A stretch of DNA of 64,000 nucleotides, taken from assembly GCA_946478525.1 (NCBI GenBank), contig CAMLCH010000001.1:1-64000 (forward strand), written 5' to 3'. A program made the translations under genes and the position numbers. This DNA comes from Snodgrassella alvi_G. Its GTDB lineage: Bacteria; Pseudomonadota; Gammaproteobacteria; Burkholderiales; Neisseriaceae. The stretch's first letter is position 1. Every line of letters begins with the position of its first letter. Of the stretch, positions 25,906-35,024 are shown piece by piece. Below the pieces are notes generated by a model. It ran no database searches and was not told where the DNA came from. It saw only the letters and a list, made by a program, of their open reading frames with translations.

Positions 25906-27063
25906 ATGCAACGTAATACGATTGGTTGGAAAGAACTTAAGGCTATTAATGGTGAAGAGGCAATAACAATTGAAAGCAATATTCGTGAAACATCTCAGCC
26001 TCTTGCTGATGCTTTAACGGGTTTTGCATTTGGTGAAATTTTTTCAAGGGCTGAATTGGGGAGACATGAACGAGAGTTGATCACCATTGGAATGTTAGCC
26101 GCATTGGGTGGAGCAGAACCACAACTTCGTGTTCATCTTAATGCCGCATTGAATGTAGGTGTCGATCCAGATGAGTTGATCGCTCTGGCAGAGCATATTA
26201 CTCTTTATGCTGGATTTCCTCGTTCACTTAATTTGCTAAAAGAAACGAAGCAGGTATTAAAACATCGTGGATTGTCTTTGCCTTTTTATACAACGCGGCA
26301 ACCAATGGGGGATCATGAAACGCTCGTTACTGATACTGGTGGCGATCGGCCCGTTATTGTACTTGTTCATGCTTTAGGGCTAGATCGTCGAATGTGGCGT
26401 GATGTTATCCCATATCTTGTTCAAGATTACCGTATCATCAGCTACGATCTACGCGGACACGGGCATGCAGCCTCTAGTCTGAATATGACAAATCTACAGG
26501 TATTTGCTGATGATTTCATTACATTGCTTGATTCGCTCCAATTAGATAAAGTACATTTCGCAGGTCTTTCTTTTGGAGGTTCGATTGGGCAATATGTAGC
26601 TTTACAACATCCTGAACGTCTAAAAAGCCTGACAATAATTGCCAGTACAGCTTGGAAGAATGAAGCTTTTGAACAAAGAGCAATCTCAGCAGAAGTAGAG
26701 GGCATGACAAGCCAGCTTAAAACGACATTAAGCCGATGGTTTTCCACAAATGCATTGGCAGAAAACGGCTGGGCTGTACGCTATGCACGTGAAAAGATAA
26801 AACGTGCATTTGTTTCTGATTGGGCTGCGAGCTGGCGTGCATTGGCTGCAATAGATACTGCGCAATATTTGGCAAATATTCAGACACCGACGCATATCAT
26901 CGCTGGTGCCAATGATCTCTCAATACCCCCTTCATTAATGGAAGGTTTCAAAGTGATTGCAAAATCTACATTTGATGTGATTAGCGAAGGAACGCATATG
27001 TTGAGTCTTGAGAAGCCAGAGGCGTTGGGGCAGCTTATATTGAAACGACTAGCAGAAGAATAG
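25906..27063 (+). CDS. Carboxymuconolactone decarboxylase / alpha-beta hydrolase fusion (PcaC-PcaD-like)
   Basis: This 385-residue protein has two parts. Residues 1-125 are an AhpD/CMD domain (ERELITIGMLAALGGAEPQLRVHLNAALN) resembling 4-carboxymuconolactone decarboxylase. Residues 140-385 are an alpha/beta hydrolase with VHALGLDRRMW, nucleophile GLSFGGSIG (about 222), acid GANDLSIP and His in EGTHMLSLE, resembling 3-oxoadipate enol-lactonase. No other protocatechuate genes are nearby, so the substrate may be another lactone. The start has AAAGGAT upstream. It is probably controlled by the divergent LysR protein and acquired by transfer. Confidence 0.85.
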   Translation: MQRNTIGWKELKAINGEEAITIESNIRETSQPLADALTGFAFGEIFSRAELGRHERELITIGMLAALGGAEPQLRVHLNAALNVGVDPDELIALAEHITLYAGFPRSLNLLKETKQVLKHRGLSLPFYTTRQPMGDHETLVTDTGGDRPVIVLVHALGLDRRMWRDVIPYLVQDYRIISYDLRGHGHAASSLNMTNLQVFADDFITLLDSLQLDKVHFAGLSFGGSIGQYVALQHPERLKSLTIIASTAWKNEAFEQRAISAEVEGMTSQLKTTLSRWFSTNALAENGWAVRYAREKIKRAFVSDWAASWRALAAIDTAQYLANIQTPTHIIAGANDLSIPPSLMEGFKVIAKSTFDVISEGTHMLSLEKPEALGQLILKRLAEE

Positions 27064-27339
27064 GATCTGGTTTTCAAAAATAGTAATCATAAAGGAGGCC
27101 AAACTCTAATGGTTGGCAAATCCATTTTAGATAAAATTTAAATTTGATTGGAATTGGCAATGTTAGAGTGACAGCCTTTACTAAATATGGAAAAAATTAA
27201 ACAAAAAGTTGCTATCAATGTTCATTCAACATTGAGAACTTTGTCTTCAATATAACTATTCGATTTAAATAATGATCAATGATTTTGTAATCATTAGAAA
27301 AGGAAACGAGGTTTGAATCTAATTTTATAATCTATTCTC

Positions 27340-27510
27340 ATTATGTGCATGTATTGCAGATACATCAGACCTGTCATCAGGCGAGTCGGTAACTCAGCCG
27401 CACCTAACGTAGCAAATAGATGATCCAGTTCACGATCTCAATCGATTACCTTCGCCAAACGTATCAATGATGGGTCGAGCTGACGATATCCTTCAATCGG
27501 GGTCTGAAAT
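27340..27510 (-). pseudogene. IS5-type transposase N-terminal remnant
   Basis: On the minus strand the frame reads EGYRQLDPSLIRLAKVID, a stop, then DRELDHLFATLGAAELPTRL and MTGLMYLQYM. This matches the N-terminal region of IS5/IS1106-like transposases (hpLvqLa..idW...lp.RlmvGL.yLk). The rest of the gene is missing. It faces another, different IS5-type remnant immediately to its right. Confidence 0.65.
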
Positions 27511-27659
27511 CTTTTTTTTCGGATTCATAAATCAAAGATTCTGCAACGTTTTGGACTCTAGAGGGCAAAAAAAACGGTTCTGGATGTTTGTAGGTTGTCA
27601 TAAATCATCGTAAATCATAGACTTACTAACTTTCAGGATCGGCTATCTGGATGTAGTGC

Positions 27660-28141
27660 AATAATGGTCGGTATTAGCCTGGTACAGCTATGTTTTGGGT
27701 AAATGATTTAGCTATAGATGCGTGGTAATATAAAACTCATCATGGTATGCGTGGTGGAGGCTTCGAGTACTCTAATACCGCAATTGAAACTGCCTTGATG
27801 ATGGAAGGGTCCTTCTCTATGCCGTTACCTGCACTACAAGGCTTTTTCGAGTTGGCTTTCAAGCCAATGGATGTGACACTGGCATCATCTGTCTAATATC
27901 AGTAAACATTCCAAGACAATTTACACCAAATATAGCCATAAATAGAGAGGGCTATTCGCTATTTTGTTATTGACTCGACAGATCTTAAAGTCTTTGATAA
28001 ATGTAAAGTAATAAAGCAGAACATGCCACACACCACTCTTAGCTATTGATGTGGATACTGACGAAGCTATTAGTACGCAAGCCAGCCTTGCCAATGTTGG
28101 CGATAATGAAGTGCAAAGTCTTGTTGGAGCAAATCATAATG
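27660..28141 (+). pseudogene. IS5-family (IS903-like) transposase remnant
   Basis: The translation gives FWVNDLAIDAW, a stop, then GMRGGGFEYSNTAIETALMM and PLPALQGFFELAFKPMDVTLAS. After frameshifts come FVIDSTDLKVF and DVDTDEAISTQASLANVGDNEV. These are the DDE motifs of IS5-group transposases (VIDSTGLKVYG, evgDnev). The gene has several stops and frameshifts and no C-terminal third. It runs directly into the GNAT gene start. Confidence 0.85.
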
Positions 28142-28639
28142 AAAATAGGAAACACGTTGGGTAATGTTGCATCTAAAGTTGAAGTAAAACCATACTCACC
28201 ACTCTATGCTAATGAAATATGCGATTTGTTTCATTCGACTATTCATGCTATTGATACCGATATTTATAGCAAAGCAGAGCAAGAAGCATGGTGCCCAACA
28301 CCACCAGATTATCAGATGTGGTTAAAACGTTTAGATAACACTCAGCCTTGGATGGCTATCTTTGGCTCACGCCTTGCGGGGTTTATTGAACTTAAAGATG
28401 ATGGTTACATAGACTGTTTTTATGTCCATCCTGACTTCCAAAAGCGCGGCGTAGCTAGAAAACTCTATGACCATGTGCTTGGCTTGGCCCACCAGAAAAA
28501 TTTTTCACAATTAACTGTAGATGCTTCAAAAGTGGCCATGCCAATTTTCAAAAAATGGGGTTTTAAAATAAAGCGGACTAACAGAATATCCAGAAAAAAT
28601 CAGGTACTGATAAATTACCATATGTATAAACCACTTTGA
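28139..28639 (+). CDS. GNAT-family N-acetyltransferase
   Basis: This 166-residue acetyltransferase has the GNAT acetyl-CoA signature FYVHPDFQKRGVARKLYDHV (motif A) and a C-terminal FKKWGFKIKRTNR segment. The reading frame is open 93 bases further upstream, but that part is an out-of-frame translation of the transposase remnant, so ATG 28139 (MKIGNTLG) is chosen. The acceptor substrate is unknown. It is fused to IS debris, pointing to arrival with, or disruption by, the element. Confidence 0.85.
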   Translation: MKIGNTLGNVASKVEVKPYSPLYANEICDLFHSTIHAIDTDIYSKAEQEAWCPTPPDYQMWLKRLDNTQPWMAIFGSRLAGFIELKDDGYIDCFYVHPDFQKRGVARKLYDHVLGLAHQKNFSQLTVDASKVAMPIFKKWGFKIKRTNRISRKNQVLINYHMYKPL

Positions 28640-29173
28640 TTTTTATTAAAAACTTTTAAATAATGGTTCAGGTATTTTCTGTCCAAAATTACATTTCTAA
28701 CATTCTGGATTTTTTTGCTACTTAATAGATTCTCTAAGAACTTAACTGATTTGATTAGCATCGCAGCAATTAATTTTAATTCTCAGTCAATTATATTATG
28801 AAAATTAGCTATTTCATGATTGTGTAATTTATTTCGTCTTGTTATAAGAACAAAACCTTGCATGAAAATGAAATAATTTTTTATCTATTAAAACATAAAT
28901 TACAACATAATATTTTTTTATTTGAATGTTGTCATAACAGTTACTATTAATATCATTCTAATGTTTTTAAAACTTTGTCAATCAGTTTTATTCTGGTTTT
29001 ATATATAATATAATCATAGTTTTAGTAGTCAATATTTCTGAATTTTTCTGTCTCTTTAGGTGTGATCTATTTCATTAATTTATTTTAGTGAATAATGGAA
29101 AATCTCCTCATATCTTTTGGTTTTAAGTGTTTACATCGATTATTTATCATTACTAAATATTAATTAGCTTGTT
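28640..29173. other. AT-rich intergenic stretch, no gene seen
   Basis: This forms the right border of the accessory pocket before mutY. No recognisable remnant, repeat or terminator was found. Confidence 0.45.
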
Positions 29174-30250
29174 ATGAAAGAGGATATAACGATCAGGAAA
29201 CAGTTTGCCTCACGACTGATCAAATGGCAAAAGCAATATGGTCGGCATGGTTTGCCGTGGCAAGGCCGTGAACCTTATCTGGTATGGCTCTCGGAAATTA
29301 TGTTGCAGCAAACACAGGTGCGTACTGTATTAGATTATTATCCTCGGTTTGTGGCGAGCTTTCCCACTGTTCATGCTTTGGCAGCTGCACATGAAGATCA
29401 GGTGTTGGGCTTATGGCAAGGGCTGGGCTATTACAGTCGTGCACGCAATTTGCATAAGGCAGCTAAACAAATAGTTACCGAATTTGCTGGCCAATTCCCC
29501 AGTACGCGTATTCAGTTACAAACGCTATGCGGGGTAGGGCGCAGTACCGCTGCGGCTATTGCCGCGTTTTGCTTTAATGAACGGGAAACTATTCTGGATG
29601 GTAATGTTAAACGTGTTTTATGTCGCTTACTGGCCTTAGATGGGGATTTAAACAATAAATTTTTTGAACAACAGCTTTGGCATGCAGCGGAATCTTTATT
29701 ACCTGAAAAAACAGAAGATATACCAACGTATATTCAGGGTTTAATGGATCTGGGGGCAATGATATGTAAGCGCAGCAAACCTATATGCACTGCCTGTCCT
29801 ATGAGCGATATTTGTCTGGCTAAAGCTGATAATCTTGTTAGTCAATTGCCACGCAAAAAAAAGGCTGTTGCGGTAAAAGATATCTCTCTTTACTGGTTGG
29901 TATTACGAAATCGACAAAATGGTGCATTGCTACTTCATAAAAGACCTGCTAAAGGTATTTGGGGTGGTTTATGGTGTGTTCCCTGTCTGGATAGTCTGGC
30001 CGCTTTAGATAATCTGGTAGCTGAATTAGACCTGACTTGCGATGATTTACATGAAGGTATTGAAATTAGTCATCGTCTTACCCATCGGCAATTACATATT
30101 GTGCCATTTACTGCCCAAACATCTTTCAAAGCCAATTTAGAAGCGATTTTACCGAATGCTGAATGGGTTTTACCTCAAAATTTGTCGGATTATGGCATAC
30201 CAAAACCTCTTAAAAATTATCTCGATCAGGTTACGAATAGCCTGTTTTAA
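29174..30250 (+). CDS. mutY: Adenine DNA glycosylase MutY
   Basis: MutY removes adenine mispaired with 8-oxoguanine. The 358-residue protein has the catalytic Glu in WLSEIMLQQTQV (about residue 41) and the helix-hairpin-helix LCGVGRSTAAAIAAF. It has the Asp of LDGNVKRVL and the 4Fe-4S cluster CKRSKPICTACPMSDIC (C-x6-C-x2-C-x5-C). A C-terminal NUDIX-like OG-recognition domain (from about 235, GLWCVPC and SHRLTHRQLH) completes it. Confidence 0.97.
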   Translation: MKEDITIRKQFASRLIKWQKQYGRHGLPWQGREPYLVWLSEIMLQQTQVRTVLDYYPRFVASFPTVHALAAAHEDQVLGLWQGLGYYSRARNLHKAAKQIVTEFAGQFPSTRIQLQTLCGVGRSTAAAIAAFCFNERETILDGNVKRVLCRLLALDGDLNNKFFEQQLWHAAESLLPEKTEDIPTYIQGLMDLGAMICKRSKPICTACPMSDICLAKADNLVSQLPRKKKAVAVKDISLYWLVLRNRQNGALLLHKRPAKGIWGGLWCVPCLDSLAALDNLVAELDLTCDDLHEGIEISHRLTHRQLHIVPFTAQTSFKANLEAILPNAEWVLPQNLSDYGIPKPLKNYLDQVTNSLF

Positions 30251-30407
30251 TAGTTTTGTTTTCCAATGACGCTCAATATATTTTAGTTTGCTGCGTTTTC
30301 TGTTTTTAGTGAGTTTATTTGCTTCACTGTCTATTTTATTTTAATTTTTTTTTCATTTGTGCAGATTAGTTGTCTATATTGAGCAGCTTGTGAATTATAT
30401 TGTTTTT

Positions 30408-30706
30408 TGGTTGCTATAACGTAAATTTATTTGACGTTATTACCGTAACCACGTATAAACGCTATCTTGCTGAACTGTTGCTGTCTTTTTGGCTGTATGG
30501 CAGACAGTAATACTATTTCAGTATTTATTGGCGAACTTAATGCCAGGCATTAAGTTTCTGATTATTTAACTGGGAATAAAACAATGGAAGAAGATTCGAG
30601 TCGACCGTTTATTTTATTGATACATCAACTGCAACTAGGCCGTTGATGTTTCCTGGTTAACAGTATCTGCCGATCGGGAAACATCATGGTCGGTGAGGTA
30701 CTGTTT
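30408..30706 (+). promoter_or_regulatory. Structured 5' leader of mgtA, candidate Mg2+-responsive region
   Basis: The DNA before mgtA holds a series of inverted repeats: TAACGT/ACGTTA about 30418-30443 and CTGTCT/AGACAG (30481-30486/30502-30507). AATACT/AGTATT (30509-30514/30520-30525) and an 11-bp perfect repeat AACTTAATGCC/GGCATTAAGTT (30534-30544/30546-30556) follow. A 20-codon ORF is next (30584-30646). A 10-bp perfect stem TGATGTTTCC/GGAAACATCA (30644-30653/30677-30686) comes last. mgtA Shine-Dalgarno GGTGAGG is at 30692-30698. This fits a translation-coupled leader like that of enteric mgtA in principle, but the sequence is different. The transcription start is not known. Confidence 0.6.
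30584..30646 (+). CDS. Leader peptide of mgtA (20 residues, acidic N-terminus)
   Basis: ATG at 30584 with GGGA ten bases upstream opens a 20-codon frame beginning MEEDSSRPF and ending LGR, stopping with TGA at 30644-30646. An acidic, Pro-containing N-terminus is what causes ribosome destabilisation at low Mg2+ in E. coli MgtL (MEPDPTP...), so a similar sensor is plausible. The stop codon forms the first three bases of a 10-bp stem, so a terminating ribosome would melt it. Translation is inferred. Confidence 0.55.
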   Translation: MEEDSSRPFILLIHQLQLGR

Positions 30707-33412
30707 ATGAAAAAATTAAAAAAAGTTACATCTCAACCAGTGACAATCAAGGCTGTGCTGGAATCACGCCATAGTCTTGAAAAAACACTATCTAATTTAC
30801 AGACCAGTATGAGTGGTCTGACTGAGCAAGACGTCAAAGAAAGACTAGCCAGTTTTGGCAGCAATGATGTGGTGCACGATAAGGCTCCTTCTGCTTTGCT
30901 GCAATTATTGCTAGCGTTTAAAAATCCCTTTATTTTTGTTTTACTGGCACTGGCAAGTGTAAGTTTTTTTACTGATTATCTGCTTCCTCTTCGTCATGGA
31001 GAAGAAACCAGTCTTAGTGGCATTATTATCATTTTGGTCATGGTTTTGCTTAGTGGGCTGCTGAGTTTTTGGCAAGAGTATCGCTCCAACAAGGCTGCTC
31101 AGGCTTTGAAATCAATGATCAGCACTACAGCGACAGTATTGCGTCGTAGTCATCGTGATTTAGATGCTGAACAGCTGGAAGTACCGATTAAGCAAGTGGT
31201 TCCCGGAGATATTATTTTTCTGTCTGCTGGTGACATGGTGCCGGCTGATGTGCGTCTAATTGAATCGCGTGATCTGTTTATCAGTCAAGCTGTGCTAACT
31301 GGTGAGTCTATTCCGGTAGAGAAATCTGATACTTTAGGCAGTACGGTTAGTGCCGATGCAGATGGAGCGCCAACTCAACAATCACAACATTTAGCTAATC
31401 CATTGGATGCAGAAAATATCTGCTTTATGGGTACGAATATTGTTAGTGGTACTGCTAAAGCTGTGGTCGTGGCAACCGGTAGCGACACATACTTTGGTTC
31501 ACTCGCTAAATCTATTGTGGGTACGCGTGGTAAAACTGCTTTTGATCGTGGTGTAAACAGTGTTAGTCATCTGCTGATTCGCTTCATGCTTGTCCTAGTA
31601 CCGATTGTTTTGCTAATCAATGGTTTTACTAAAGGTGACTGGGGTGATGCTGCTTTATTTGCACTGGCTGTAGCTGTGGGTCTGACACCGGAAATGTTGC
31701 CGATGATTGTCAGTGCCAATTTAGCAAAAGGTGCTATGGCAATGGCGCGCCGTAAAGTGGTGGTAAAACGCCTTAGTGCGATTCAGAATTTTGGATCAAT
31801 GGATGTTTTATGTACTGATAAGACCGGCACCTTGACTCAGGACAAAATCATTCTGGAGCATTACACTGATATTAATGGTCATAATGATCATGAAGTATTG
31901 CAGATGGCATGGTTAAATAGCTCATACCAAAGCGGTATGAAAAACCTGATGGATAAGGCAATTGTTCGCTTTGCACAGGAACCGGAAAACCGCGCTTATA
32001 TTAATTCTGGTGGTTTTCAGAAGATAGATGAATTGCCCTTTGATTTTGTACGTCGCCGTTTATCTGTGGTTTTACAGGATGAACAACGTCGTCATGTGCT
32101 TATCTGTAAGGGTGCTGTAGAAGAGATGCTATCCATCTCCAGCTGTGTGTATGAACAGGGACAGTCTTTGCCCTTAGATGCAACGCGACGTAAACAATTG
32201 TTGGCTTTGACCGAAAGCTATAATAAAGAAGGTTTTCGGGTGCTTGCGATTGGTAAAAAATACATCAATGACGACCAACAGAAAGCGCAGTATGCGGTTG
32301 CAGACGAAACTGAACTTACTATATGCGGTTTTCTAACTTTCCTTGATCCGCCTAAAGACAGTGCTGCGCAGGCGATTGCTGCTCTGAGTGAGAATGGCGT
32401 AGCAGTAAAAGTTTTGACTGGTGATAATGCTATTGTTACACGCAAAATCTGTCATGAAGTCGGTATTGAGGTCGGACTGCCTTTGCTGGGTAATGACATT
32501 GAAAATCTAAGTGATGAAGCGTTGAAGCCTATACTGGAACAGCATACGGTTTTTGCCAAGCTTACTCCATTACAAAAATCACGCATTATTCGCTTACTGC
32601 AGGAAAATGGACATACGGTTGGTTTTCTGGGGGATGGTATTAATGATGCCCCTGCATTGCGTGATGCTGATGTTGGTATTTCAGTAGATACTGCCACTGA
32701 TATTGCCAAAGAATCTGCTGATATCATTTTGCTGGAAAAAAGCCTGATGGTATTAGAAGAGGGTGTTATTAAAGGACGTGAAACCTTTGGTAATATCATT
32801 AAATACTTGAATATGACGGCCAGCTCAAATTTTGGAAATGTGTTTTCAGTATTATTTGCCAGTGCTTTTCTACCATTTTTACCCATGCTGGCTATTCAGT
32901 TACTGATTCAAAATCTGCTGTATGATTTTTCCCAGCTATCATTGCCGTGGGACAGAATGGATGATGAGTTTTTACGCAAACCAAGGAAATGGGACGTTTC
33001 TAATATCAGTCGTTTCATGCTGTTTATCGGACCAATCTCATCTATATTTGATATTAGTACGTTTGCACTGATGTGGTATGTGTTTCAAGCTAATGCCCCA
33101 GAAGTTCAGAATTTATTCCATTCTGGCTGGTTTGTGGAAGGTCTATTATCACAAACACTGGTTGTACACATGCTGCGAACCCGTAAAATTCCGTTTGTAC
33201 AAAGTACCGCTGCTTTGCCAGTATTGTTGATGACCGGATTGATTATGGCCATAGGAATTTATATTCCATTTTCACCGATTAGTGGCTGGATTGGTCTTAC
33301 ACCACTGCCATGGCAATATTTCCCGTGGTTGGTACTCACTCTAGGTTGTTACTGTGTGGTTACACAAATAGTTAAACGCTGGTATATCCGCCGTTTCGGA
33401 CAATGGTTCTGA
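30707..33412 (+). CDS. mgtA: Mg2+-importing P-type ATPase MgtA
   Basis: This P3B-type ATPase of about 901 residues follows the E. coli MgtA layout. It has an N-terminal cation-ATPase domain, the actuator loop LTGESIPVEKS, the phosphorylation site CTDKTGTLTQDK (Asp about 370), the nucleotide-binding KGAVEEM region and the hinge GDGINDAPALRDADVGISVD. C-terminal membrane helices include LLIQNLLYDFSQLSLPWD. It pumps Mg2+ into the cytosol. ATG 30707 is chosen over 30686 because GGTGAGG lies eight bases before it and 30686 falls in the leader stem. A strong terminator follows. Confidence 0.96.
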   Translation: MKKLKKVTSQPVTIKAVLESRHSLEKTLSNLQTSMSGLTEQDVKERLASFGSNDVVHDKAPSALLQLLLAFKNPFIFVLLALASVSFFTDYLLPLRHGEETSLSGIIIILVMVLLSGLLSFWQEYRSNKAAQALKSMISTTATVLRRSHRDLDAEQLEVPIKQVVPGDIIFLSAGDMVPADVRLIESRDLFISQAVLTGESIPVEKSDTLGSTVSADADGAPTQQSQHLANPLDAENICFMGTNIVSGTAKAVVVATGSDTYFGSLAKSIVGTRGKTAFDRGVNSVSHLLIRFMLVLVPIVLLINGFTKGDWGDAALFALAVAVGLTPEMLPMIVSANLAKGAMAMARRKVVVKRLSAIQNFGSMDVLCTDKTGTLTQDKIILEHYTDINGHNDHEVLQMAWLNSSYQSGMKNLMDKAIVRFAQEPENRAYINSGGFQKIDELPFDFVRRRLSVVLQDEQRRHVLICKGAVEEMLSISSCVYEQGQSLPLDATRRKQLLALTESYNKEGFRVLAIGKKYINDDQQKAQYAVADETELTICGFLTFLDPPKDSAAQAIAALSENGVAVKVLTGDNAIVTRKICHEVGIEVGLPLLGNDIENLSDEALKPILEQHTVFAKLTPLQKSRIIRLLQENGHTVGFLGDGINDAPALRDADVGISVDTATDIAKESADIILLEKSLMVLEEGVIKGRETFGNIIKYLNMTASSNFGNVFSVLFASAFLPFLPMLAIQLLIQNLLYDFSQLSLPWDRMDDEFLRKPRKWDVSNISRFMLFIGPISSIFDISTFALMWYVFQANAPEVQNLFHSGWFVEGLLSQTLVVHMLRTRKIPFVQSTAALPVLLMTGLIMAIGIYIPFSPISGWIGLTPLPWQYFPWLVLTLGCYCVVTQIVKRWYIRRFGQWF

Positions 33413-33430
33413 TTAGTTCTCACCAAAAAA

Positions 33431-33454
33431 GCGAGTTATCAACTCGCTTTTTTT
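33431..33454 (+). terminator. Terminator of mgtA
   Basis: GCGAGTT (33431-33437), loop ATC and AACTCGC (33441-33447) are followed by seven T, 18 bases after the mgtA stop. Confidence 0.93.
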
Positions 33455-34353
33455 GTAGCTGATAGATCAGTTTAAGAGCATGCATATTCTAGTAATGTGG
33501 ATAGCAATTTTATTACGCTAATTTGAAATAATACTTCTAGCTAAAAAAGAGGTTTTAGTTTACCTATATTAAAGTCAATATGATGATTTAGTTTATAACA
33601 ATAAATAATCGTTTTTATAATAAAAGTCATGATTATGTATCTGTATTTTTGCAATTTTATCTTTTTTACTTATATACAAATGTTCTGGTTAATGAAAAAA
33701 TTAGGATCAGCTTAAATTCTCCATCAATCATTAATCTTCCATCGAATTGGGAAATTTTGAATAATGCTATTGGTATCTTAATAAGATTTTTATGCCGATT
33801 TAGCTTTTGTAGTATCTGAAAAACCAATTGAGTAATATCAGACCAAACTATCCCTGCCGAAAAAGGTAGCCCAACTGTATAAGTCACAGCTTTTGGGGTA
33901 GTTTAGCGAATAAATAAATTTTAAAATAATAAATTAATGCATTTATAGTTCCTGCTGTAAGAAAATACTAAAATTTGAGCTAATAGTAGGAGATAATCCT
34001 TTTGAAGGACTAATAATTAATATTGGATCGTTAACCATTAAATTTAGTTGTTATTTTAATGGAATATGAATTACCTCAATAACAACGAAGAAATTTAAAT
34101 TTTTTAGCTATTAAAAAATCAACTTTATTTGATTGAACATAAAGAAAAAGTATTTTTAATGATTTATTTGAAGGATATTAGGTAGATATTAACTATTTGA
34201 TTAGAAGATAAAAAAACTGATTAATGCATTTTTAAAAAACTGAAACTCAGAAAAGTTAACCATTTTAAGATGAGAAGAATGTTTACATGTACAACAATAA
34301 TGGATCAGAATGTCTTTCAAATTTTTTAAACCATGCTATTAAAATGACAGTTT
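33455..34353. other. Long AT-rich region without a firm gene
   Basis: A minus-strand open frame of 73 codons (33666-33887) reads YTVGLPFSAGIVWSDITQLV and FKISQFDGRLMIDGEF. It looks protein-like but is short, lacks a good start signal and is not recognised; it may be the tail of a decayed gene. The rest shows only random-looking AT-rich sequence. Confidence 0.4.
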
Positions 34354-34395
34354 AAGTAGGAAATAATGAATAATAAGTAGGAAATAATGAATAAA
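34354..34395. repeat. Two tandem 21-bp repeats
   Basis: AAGTAGGAAATAATGAATAA plus one base occurs twice in direct succession (34354-34374 and 34375-34395) with one difference in the last base. It lies about 70 bases upstream of the HhH protein gene and could affect its promoter. Confidence 0.8.
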
Positions 34396-34465
34396 TTGAT
34401 TGTCGATTATTGAACAGATAACGACTTGATACATTATATTATTTTATAGTAACTCAGAGGTTAGA

Positions 34466-34732
34466 ATGGCATTTAATAAAACTGAAAAATCAGCTTTGCT
34501 GACTGTAAAAGGTGTTGGGGAAACTGTTATTGGGCGACTAGAACAAATGGGTATTGATTCAATATCCAAACTGGCGCAGGCGAATCCTCAGGATATTATC
34601 GAACAGGCAGCCAGTTTGACAGGAAGTACTTGCTGGAAAAACAGCCCTCAGGCGAAAGCAGCCATAACAAATGCGGTAGATTTTGCTAATAAGCAATTAC
34701 AGGAAAGATCAGATTTAAATATTACAGATTAA
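34466..34732 (+). CDS. Small helix-hairpin-helix protein
   Basis: This 88-residue protein has a helix-hairpin-helix region (LLTVKGVGETVIGRLEQMGI, about 11-30) followed by SISKLAQANPQDIIEQAA, as in DUF4332/RecA-associated HhH proteins. Such folds usually bind DNA backbone non-specifically. No enzyme domain is present. It stands alone between two AT-rich regions. Cellular role unknown. Confidence 0.78.
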   Translation: MAFNKTEKSALLTVKGVGETVIGRLEQMGIDSISKLAQANPQDIIEQAASLTGSTCWKNSPQAKAAITNAVDFANKQLQERSDLNITD

Positions 34733-35024
34733 AATATGCCAAAATTTAGCCTGATTTGCGTTTATTTGTCGCGTTAAATACACACAATGTTATGGAAAAT
34801 TTCGATAATAAGCGCGTTAATCTTACGCTATTGCCTGAATTTACTCTTACTATTGAGATAGTTTACTAAACTAATAATTATGCGATGCATGCATTCCTTA
34901 AAGAAGGCTATAATGTAAACACTTTTATCCTGAACATAGATGATGAGTGCTCAGATAAAGGTATTCTTTAGCGTGCTTTTTAAAAAACAGATTTCAGGTG
35001 TAAAAACTAAGACTGAGAACAGAT

